DNA of 42,758 bases, from assembly GCA_009786415.1 (NCBI GenBank), contig WQTH01000016.1, forward strand, positions 1 to 42,758, written 5' to 3'. Origin of the DNA: Chitinispirillia bacterium. Lineage in GTDB: Bacteria > Fibrobacterota > Chitinivibrionia > Chitinivibrionales > Chitinispirillaceae. Below, in pieces: positions 36,225 to 42,758 of the stretch; position 1 is the stretch's first letter; each line of letters starts with the position of its first letter. The notes under the pieces were generated by a model that saw nothing but the letters and a program-made list of their open reading frames with translations, was not told the origin of the DNA and ran no database searches. The translations under genes were made by a program, and so were the position numbers.

Positions 36225-38246
36225 ATGGCAGACGTTACAAACAATATTCCCGATGATACGGGGGGATTGCCTGATTTTATTGATATTGACGTGCGTGTCG
36301 CGCCGGACCGTATGTCCGCGCATATGCACCTCCATCCCGTTGAAGGCGCCGCCGGAACGCTTACCTTAGAGCACCTGCGCGCCGCGCTCAACCGCGAAGA
36401 AATCGCCCGCGGCATAGACATAGCCGCGCTGCGGAATGTGGTTGATGACTGGAACAGGCGCCCGCGCGAGCTTGAGACCCAACCCATAGCGCGCGGCGGA
36501 GCCGCGTCGGCAGCCAAGATCGGGGCGCTCAAGGTGGCGGTGCGCTGCCTCTCCGCGCCGGGAGACGTCACCCTGCTTCTTTCAAGCAAATACTACTGGC
36601 AGATCGCCTCGCTGGCGGCGAAATTCCAGCGCGTGGACCATGGCACCATAGTCGCCCGCCGCGCCGCAGGGTCGCCAAGCCTTCTGGGGTACAACATATT
36701 CGGCAAGGCCATAGAGCCCGAAGTGCAGGGCACGGGGCAGCCGCAGCTAAAGAGCATACAGGAGCATGGCAATGTTTTCGTGGCGGGGAACACCTATACC
36801 GCATCGGCCACCGGCATCGCCTACATTGACCCGGACGAAGAGATACCCAAGGTCCACCCCATAGACTTCGACAGCTCAGTCGAGGTGCGGGTGTTCGCCG
36901 ACAAGATGTCGGCGGAGCTGGTGCTTACGCCCGCCGGCGAGCGCGGCAAAAACCCGTCGGAAGAGGCTATACGCACCGCGCTCAAGCAGGCCAGCGTACT
37001 GCACGGCATAAACGAAGAGGAGCTGCGCGTCTTTCTGGCCCGCTTCACAAAGAGCGGGGCCGGCATAACCACCCCACAAAGCATTGTGGTAGCGCGCGGG
37101 GTACCGGCTGTTCAGGGGGCCGACGGGTACGTTGACTTCTCCTTCAACGTCAATTCGGCGCCAACGCCCACGCTCAACCCCGACGGCAGCGCCGACTACC
37201 GGAACATCAACATAGTGACATCGGTAGCTGCGGGAACGCTCCTCGCGCAGCTAATCGCCCCGCAGTCGGGCACGCCGGGCAGGGACCTTGCCGGGCGTAC
37301 GCTGCCCGCGCTGCACGGCTCGCCGGCCAAACTGCCCGTGGGCACCAACACCATGATCTCCCCCGAAGACCCCACAACCCTCGTGGCCGTCTCCGACGGC
37401 ATCGTGCGTTTCGACGGCTCGGCGGTCAACATCTCGGAAGGGTACATGATCCCAGGCGGCGTAGACTACTCCACCGGCAACGTAAACTACGAGGGGTCGG
37501 TGGGCGTAAACGGCGACATAAAGGCCGGCTTCGACGTATACTGCGGCGGCGACCTGCAGGTCAACGGCCTCGTAGAAGACTGCAAAGTAACCGTAAAGGG
37601 GCACGTACTCTGCCGCTACGGCTTCGTAGGCAACGGACGGGGCATCATAGACGCCGGCGGCGACGTGAATTTGGTATACGTCAAAAACCAGACCGTCGTA
37701 TCCGGCGGCACGGTAAGCATAGCCAAAGAGGCCATAAACAGCAGCATTACCGCGCGCAAATCCATAAAAATCTATGGCCACAACCTTTCGGTAGCCGGGG
37801 GGACGCTCGCCGCAAACGAGTCCATAACCATCAAAACCGCCGGCAACATAAGCGGCGTAAAAACCATCATACAAATAGTCCCCGAACCGGAATTAGTCGC
37901 GCAGCTGGAATCGTTTCGGACAATGACAGCGCAGCACGAAGAGAACATCAGAAAACTGTCGGCCACGTTAGACACACTGCCGCCAGCCAAGCGGATCGAC
38001 AAAGAGTTCGTGCGCAAACTGAAAAACGCCATCATCATGATAAAGCAGGAGGTGCTGAATATCGAAGAAAAAATGCGGACGCTCATGGTAGAAATGAACA
38101 AGTTCGACAATTCGTTCATACGCATAGACAGATGCGCCTACCCCGGCACCATCTTCTCCATAGGCCCGCGTAACATGATAGTAACCGAGCAGATGAACGG
38201 CGGCAAAACACTGCGCCTCATCGATCAGGAAATTAAGGTCATATGA
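36225..38246 (+). CDS. FapA (DUF342) family protein
   Basis: GTPGRDLAGRTLPA…, VDYSTGNVNYEGSVGVNGDIKAGFDVYCGGDLQVNGLVEDCKVTVKGHVLCRYGFVGNGRGIIDAGGDVNLVYVKNQTV beta-helix; C-terminal coiled coil. Confidence 0.9.
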   Translation: MADVTNNIPDDTGGLPDFIDIDVRVAPDRMSAHMHLHPVEGAAGTLTLEHLRAALNREEIARGIDIAALRNVVDDWNRRPRELETQPIARGGAASAAKIGALKVAVRCLSAPGDVTLLLSSKYYWQIASLAAKFQRVDHGTIVARRAAGSPSLLGYNIFGKAIEPEVQGTGQPQLKSIQEHGNVFVAGNTYTASATGIAYIDPDEEIPKVHPIDFDSSVEVRVFADKMSAELVLTPAGERGKNPSEEAIRTALKQASVLHGINEEELRVFLARFTKSGAGITTPQSIVVARGVPAVQGADGYVDFSFNVNSAPTPTLNPDGSADYRNINIVTSVAAGTLLAQLIAPQSGTPGRDLAGRTLPALHGSPAKLPVGTNTMISPEDPTTLVAVSDGIVRFDGSAVNISEGYMIPGGVDYSTGNVNYEGSVGVNGDIKAGFDVYCGGDLQVNGLVEDCKVTVKGHVLCRYGFVGNGRGIIDAGGDVNLVYVKNQTVVSGGTVSIAKEAINSSITARKSIKIYGHNLSVAGGTLAANESITIKTAGNISGVKTIIQIVPEPELVAQLESFRTMTAQHEENIRKLSATLDTLPPAKRIDKEFVRKLKNAIIMIKQEVLNIEEKMRTLMVEMNKFDNSFIRIDRCAYPGTIFSIGPRNMIVTEQMNGGKTLRLIDQEIKVI

Positions 38247-38249
38247 ACC

Positions 38250-39083
38250 TCAAAGCGCCCACCTAAACGAAAATCCCACCGTTATCACCGCTACCGGATA
38301 TTGTTTCACAATAGGCCAATAAAACACAGGCCTGAGCTCCATGCCTACCGACATATCCCTGAGTGAGTATAACGAGTGGTCGGCGTCTATAAAACCCAGG
38401 TCAACCTCTAACCCGAACACGCCGCCCACCCCCACGCCGTAATCGCCGTGCGTCACACGTTTCAATTCGATATGGCCCGTTGTATCGGGCGACTGCGGCA
38501 CGTTTTTCTTGCTCGTACCGTACCAGCCGAAAACAACGCCAGAGCCAGCGTACCACCCCAGCACCCCGTCGTCTATGTCAAAGCGCCACTCGTACATCCC
38601 AACCGCTTCAAAGTACGTCAGGCTGTAACCGTCGCGCCCAAAGCCAAAGCCCAGGCCCACACCGGCGTCTATGCGCTGCTTCTCGGCAATGGGAACCTTA
38701 AAGTACCCGCCTGCCCCAATGGCGTTGCCGAAGTTGATTCGCATACCGATAGCGCGCGTGTTCTCAAACTCGCTGCCGCCCTTCTTCGCGGTATCCGGCG
38801 CCGGGGTTTCCGGCGTCTTCTCCATTATAATAATCTGGTTTTTGGGCACAAACTCAACCACGCCGCCGTCTGCGGGCTGCTCGTTCAGCTCGCTCAGGGC
38901 ATCCGCAAGCCCGCCAACGTCCTCCATCCTGCGCGGGCGCTCGCGCACGAAATCCTCCGCCTCAATGTCCTGCTCAATTACTATACCCTCAGGGGTATTG
39001 ATAATACGGGGCTGGTTCTCAGCCGCCGCAAAGCCCGCAGCGGCCATAACCGCCGACAACACAAACATAATCGTTCTGTTCAT
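38250..39083 (-). CDS. Hypothetical outer-membrane-like protein with signal peptide
   Basis: 278 aa from ATG 39083 with RBS aagaggtg; barrel-like C-terminus ending …VITVGFSFRWAL. Confidence 0.7.
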   Translation of the reverse strand: MNRTIMFVLSAVMAAAGFAAAENQPRIINTPEGIVIEQDIEAEDFVRERPRRMEDVGGLADALSELNEQPADGGVVEFVPKNQIIIMEKTPETPAPDTAKKGGSEFENTRAIGMRINFGNAIGAGGYFKVPIAEKQRIDAGVGLGFGFGRDGYSLTYFEAVGMYEWRFDIDDGVLGWYAGSGVVFGWYGTSKKNVPQSPDTTGHIELKRVTHGDYGVGVGGVFGLEVDLGFIDADHSLYSLRDMSVGMELRPVFYWPIVKQYPVAVITVGFSFRWAL

Positions 39084-39085
39084 AA

Positions 39086-39736
39086 TCACCTCTTTTTTGG
39101 CCTGTTCTGCCAGATATACATCTTTTTCCTCACCGCCATGGCTACAGACGGATAAATTTTTATATAGCACCAGGCGACCACAATCCCGCCAAGGTGCGTT
39201 ATGTGCGATGTTCCGCCCGCGCCCTCGCGAAGCGACATAAGTACCGATATAAGCGCGTAGCCTATCACAAGCGTGCGTATGCGCATGGGTATTATGAAAA
39301 ACAGCAGTATCTGCCGGTCGGGGTAGTAGTGCGCAAAGGCCGTAAGAATGCCAAGCACCGCGCCGGAGGCGCCTATAACGAGCACGTTCGGGTTGATGAA
39401 CAGGTAAAATACCGAGAAAAAGCCGGCGCCTGTGCCGCACACGAAGTAAAATGTAAGGAATTTTTTGGCGCCCCACATCTCCTCAAGCTCCATGCCGAAC
39501 CACCAAAGGGCGAGCATATTGAAAAGGATGTGGAAGAGCATATCGGGAGAGTGCAGGAACATATAGGTTACGAGGCGCCAGGCCTGATAACCTATGAAGG
39601 CATCGTAAGGGTTGTTGCCGCCCCAGTAGGTAACAAAATCGCCTACACGCGGCAGCATCTGCACGATAAAGACGATTACGTTTGCGGCGATGAGGCCCTT
39701 TATGCAGGGGGTCAGCCGCGGTGATTCGTAATACAT
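39086..39736 (-). CDS. Rhomboid-family intramembrane serine protease
   Basis: WRLVTYMFLHSPDMLFHILFNMLALWWFG…GASGAVLGILTAFA…HITHLGG. Confidence 0.93.
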   Translation of the reverse strand: MYYESPRLTPCIKGLIAANVIVFIVQMLPRVGDFVTYWGGNNPYDAFIGYQAWRLVTYMFLHSPDMLFHILFNMLALWWFGMELEEMWGAKKFLTFYFVCGTGAGFFSVFYLFINPNVLVIGASGAVLGILTAFAHYYPDRQILLFFIIPMRIRTLVIGYALISVLMSLREGAGGTSHITHLGGIVVAWCYIKIYPSVAMAVRKKMYIWQNRPKKR

Positions 39737-39802
39737 GGCACCGGTTCCAAATCATTGTAGGGGCACGGTTTACCGCGCCCGTGATTTCAAAATCAATATA
39801 TA

Positions 39803-40291
39803 TTATTTCGCCGACATCTTCTCTATAATTCTCCGTTTTACCGATTCGGGCACAAACTCCCCTATCTCCCCGCCGTAACTGGCTATTTGCCTGACAAGAG
39901 TTGAATTTAAATATGCGTATTTGGCGCTTGGCATCAAGAATACCGTCTCGGCCGATTCTAACATATTGCGGTTGGTGAAGGCCATCTGGAACTCGTAGTC
40001 CAGGTCGGAAACCGCGCGCAGGCCGCGTATTATCGCCGAGGCGCCGTACTCCATCACGCAGTTTACTATCAGGCCCGAGTAGCCTATTACCTCTATGCGG
40101 CGGATGCCGGTGCCGGCAAGCGCCTCCTTCGCCATATCCACGCGCTCGTCGGCGGAGAACATCGGGCTTTTGGACGGGTTCGTCGCCACCACGGCTATTA
40201 CCCTCTTAAAAATATTCGAGGCCCTTACCGCTATGTCTATGTGGCCATACGTTATCGGGTCAAACGTTCCCGGTATCAGCGCTGTCGGCAT
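39803..40291 (-). CDS. coaD: Phosphopantetheine adenylyltransferase
   Basis: ALIPGTFDPITYGHIDIAVRAS…NPSKSPMFSADERVDM…IIRGLRAVSDLDYEFQMAFTNR…. Confidence 0.95.
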   Translation of the reverse strand: MPTALIPGTFDPITYGHIDIAVRASNIFKRVIAVVATNPSKSPMFSADERVDMAKEALAGTGIRRIEVIGYSGLIVNCVMEYGASAIIRGLRAVSDLDYEFQMAFTNRNMLESAETVFLMPSAKYAYLNSTLVRQIASYGGEIGEFVPESVKRRIIEKMSAK

Positions 40292-40850
40292 TCTCTTCCC
40301 TCTTGTAAATTTCGATCACCGTATCGGAATAGATACGCGCGTCGATGATGTTTGTTTTACCGCCGGTATCCGCCGATCTCTTCTCGTGGCGGGCGCGGCG
40401 GCGCTCGTATATCAGCAAACCACCCTCCTTCAACAGACAGAGCAGCCTTGGTGTAAGCCCGCGCAGCTCCTCGTTGTCGTAAGGCGGATCGTAGAAGATG
40501 ATGTCGTAGCGGCCCTTTTCGGCGTTATCGGCAAAACGGCGGATGTCGTCGCGTATCACCCTTACCTTTTTGCCGACTCCAAGTTCTGCGGCGCTGGCGG
40601 CGATTATGTCCGCCGCGCGCCCGTCGGCCTCCACAAAGTCGGCGGACGCCGCCCCCCTGCTCACCATCTCAAACCCAAACGCTCCGCTGCCCGCGCACAA
40701 ATCCGCCGTAGCGGCGCCCCATATTTTCCTCTTGACAATCTCCGCGACAGACTCCCGCACACGCTCCTGCGTAGGCCGGTACGCCGCCCCCTCCCCCACC
40801 GAAACGCAACGGCCCCTCAAATCGCCGGAAATAATGCGCAACTTTGTCAT
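40260..40850 (-). CDS. rsmD: 16S rRNA (guanine966-N2)-methyltransferase RsmD
   Basis: RIISGDLRGRCVSV…RPTQERVRESVAEIVKRKIWGAATADLCAGSGAFGFEMVSRGA…IIFYDPPYDNEE. Confidence 0.93.
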   Translation of the reverse strand: MTKLRIISGDLRGRCVSVGEGAAYRPTQERVRESVAEIVKRKIWGAATADLCAGSGAFGFEMVSRGAASADFVEADGRAADIIAASAAELGVGKKVRVIRDDIRRFADNAEKGRYDIIFYDPPYDNEELRGLTPRLLCLLKEGGLLIYERRRARHEKRSADTGGKTNIIDARIYSDTVIEIYKREENADSADTGNV

Positions 40851-40916
40851 TTCACCCCGTCAAAACACTCTTTTTACCGTTATGCCTGTTTACTGTTACT
40901 TATTACCGGCCATTCA

Positions 40917-41903
40917 TTACTCCTTAACCGTAAACAGAATCTCCGCCGTCACGCTCACCTGCTCATCCCGCACCGCCCTCAAAGAGGCTTTTTTCAGCGC
41001 GCAGGGCAGGCGGTCGCTGTATAGCGCCAGAACAAACTTGTGAAAATCCTTGTACGTCGACATCCCCGTAACCTTGTAGGCCACGCGGCGGTAGCTGCCC
41101 ACCCTGTCTACCGAGACCTGTGCCGGCGCGGCGGAGAGCTTTAAGCCGTTTTCGTCGGCAATCTGCGACATCCTCTGCACTAACTGCGACAGGCCGTCCC
41201 TGAAACCTATGTGGTCCAGCGCCTGAAACGGGTCGCTGACCTGCGGGCCGAAGTGCGGCCTGTGCATTACCGTAAAGTTGAACCTGCCGCCGTCGTCGTC
41301 CTTGATGTTGGAGTAGGGGCGGGGCATAAGCTCGCCGCGCTCGACCCTGAAGGAGGCGAACAGTTCCTGCACCATCTGCCGCGAGACCCCCGAGCCGGTG
41401 CCGTAGACCGTCTGGAAGTTCTCTATATCAAGCTGCCTGTACCCTATACCGGGCGGCGTGCACCGCGTTATCATGTCCAATACGTTACGCCCGAAGAGCA
41501 CCTCGTAGTTGATCTTTTCGCCGGTAGTCATGTCGTTATAGGGCACGTCCAATCTGGCTGCCGCCGCCGCTGCGGAGACTACGGCCTCCGGCGGCGCGCT
41601 GCCGTCCACACCGCTGCCCAGTTCCTTTACGGTATTTTCTACAATGTTGGTACGCACCTGCGACGACGGCCTGGCTTCGGGCGAGTCGTCCTTTGGCACC
41701 GGCGCCGGCTCCGGCGCGGCCACTTCAACCGGCTCCGGCAGCGGCTTCTTTACCGGGTGCTCCATCACAATAAGGTAGTAGTACGTGCCATAGCCCGCTA
41801 ACATGAGCAGCATCACAAAAAGGAAAGCCCCCGCCAGCTTCTTTACGCCGCCGCCTTTTTTCTTTTTGGTTCCGCCGGTATTGGCAAGGTTTATTCTTAT
41901 CAT
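40917..41903 (-). CDS. PilN/PilO-like pilus or secretion assembly protein (putative)
   Basis: N-terminus MIRINLA… then TM, as in PilN; Pro-rich linker; adjacent to a PilM-like gene. Confidence 0.5.
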   Translation of the reverse strand: MIRINLANTGGTKKKKGGGVKKLAGAFLFVMLLMLAGYGTYYYLIVMEHPVKKPLPEPVEVAAPEPAPVPKDDSPEARPSSQVRTNIVENTVKELGSGVDGSAPPEAVVSAAAAAARLDVPYNDMTTGEKINYEVLFGRNVLDMITRCTPPGIGYRQLDIENFQTVYGTGSGVSRQMVQELFASFRVERGELMPRPYSNIKDDDGGRFNFTVMHRPHFGPQVSDPFQALDHIGFRDGLSQLVQRMSQIADENGLKLSAAPAQVSVDRVGSYRRVAYKVTGMSTYKDFHKFVLALYSDRLPCALKKASLRAVRDEQVSVTAEILFTVKE

Positions 41904-41904
41904 C

Positions 41905-42758
41905 CTAAATAGCCTCGTCCCCTCTCAGCGCCAGCCCTACCGCTACGGCGAGCTGGGGGGAGTACCTCGCCTTGTCCTCGTCTTCCATGGGCGCGGCGCA
42001 TGCTACCTTCCTGAACGGGTCGAGCATCTCGCTGCCCGGCAGAGCGGCCATGAGAGCTGCGGCAAAATCGGTGTCTGAGAAGAGCGAGCCGGCCAGATAG
42101 ACCTTTGCGCCGTCGCCGTCGTTCGCTATGCCGTTCTGCTCGGCGCCAATGGCCATAAGGCGGGCAGCCTCATCGCGCAGCATCACGGCGTACTGCTCCA
42201 CTTCTACCCCCTCGGTGTCGAAATCGACAATGCTGTGGGCCACGTAGGAGGAGTTGTAGACGAGTATCAGCTTGGTGCGCCGCAGCTCGCCGTGCACGAG
42301 TATGGAGGCCTCGCCAAGGCGCTCGCGGTAGTTGGACTGAAAAACCACGGTGAGGGCAAAAAGGTCCAAATCTATAATGCGCGGTTTGAGCCCGACCTCC
42401 TTCATGGCCTTTTTAAGGCGCGCAAGGGACTCGGAGCGCACAGCGGCCGCTATATAGCGCCGGCGCTCGACCTGATTACCCGGGTCTACCTCGTAGAAGT
42501 CGTAGGCGTACTCGTCTACAGGCCCCGGCAGCCCGGCTCCAAGCTCCCAGCAAAGCGCGGAGCGCTGGTCCGACTCGTCGCTCTCCGCCTCAAGCGCCCT
42601 GGCCACGGCCATGTCGCACGGGAGCGAGCATACAATGTTACGCCTCGAAAAAGGCACCTTCCGGCGTATGCCGCGCAACTCGGCCGCGACGGCGCTCCAA
42701 AACGCGCCGGTACCCGAACCTGACACTATGTCGGCGGAAACGGGCAACGGGCGAACGG
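41905..42758 (-). CDS. PilM-like actin-fold pilus assembly protein, truncated by window edge
   Basis: FSRRNIVCSLPCDMAVARALE…, YIAAAVRSESLARLKKAMKEVGLKPRIIDLDLFALTVVFQSNY…ASILVHGEL. Confidence 0.6.
   Translation of the reverse strand, partial: VRPLPVSADIVSGSGTGAFWSAVAAELRGIRRKVPFSRRNIVCSLPCDMAVARALEAESDESDQRSALCWELGAGLPGPVDEYAYDFYEVDPGNQVERRRYIAAAVRSESLARLKKAMKEVGLKPRIIDLDLFALTVVFQSNYRERLGEASILVHGELRRTKLILVYNSSYVAHSIVDFDTEGVEVEQYAVMLRDEAARLMAIGAEQNGIANDGDGAKVYLAGSLFSDTDFAAALMAALPGSEMLDPFRKVACAAPMEDEDKARYSPQLAVAVGLALRGDEAI

Overview
The window has two parts. (1) Positions 1 to about 7.6 kb look like one end of a decaying integrated phage or mobile element. It contains a RelE/ParE-like toxin tail (1-84, cut by the window edge), a giant 'large polyvalent protein' reading frame on the minus strand with a HEIGH zincin motif (about 5.76 kb down to 96) broken by two in-frame TAGs and one frameshift, a FISUMP / C-type-lectin-like tail that resembles a diversity-generating-retroelement (DGR) variable region, a DNA methyltransferase remnant with an internal deletion, an excisionase-like HTH gene, and a tyrosine recombinase with one in-frame TAA. 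The element abuts tRNA-Lys(CUU). (2) From about 7.7 kb to the end is chromosomal backbone. It starts with a textbook sigma-54 promoter and a repeat-rich upstream region, followed by flagellar genes flgB-flgC-orf-fliE / fliF-G-H-I-J. Next come a secreted protein, a TPR protein, an OmpA-type outer-membrane protein, a Ser/Thr kinase and a TM/TPR protein. After these come DUF116, NifU-like and SUMF1/FGE-like genes, a FliT-like gene, fliD, flaG, rlmB, a proline-rich membrane protein, a glycogen-synthase-like GT5, priA, a FapA (DUF342) protein, an outer-membrane-like protein, rhomboid, coaD, rsmD and PilN/O-like and PilM-like genes. The observations most worth following up are: (a) a 108-nt multi-branched inverted-repeat structure in the fliF leader whose CCGCC strand could pair with either an internal GGCGG or the fliF ribosome-binding region; (b) the two TAG interruptions of the polyvalent gene, both in the identical context AAG GCG TAG C; and (c) the DGR-like FISUMP fragment at the element junction. 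No reverse transcriptase or template repeat was found, and I cannot exclude assembly artefacts in the mosaic 5.7-6.2 kb segment. All calls come from reading the sequence and motif recognition; no database search was run.
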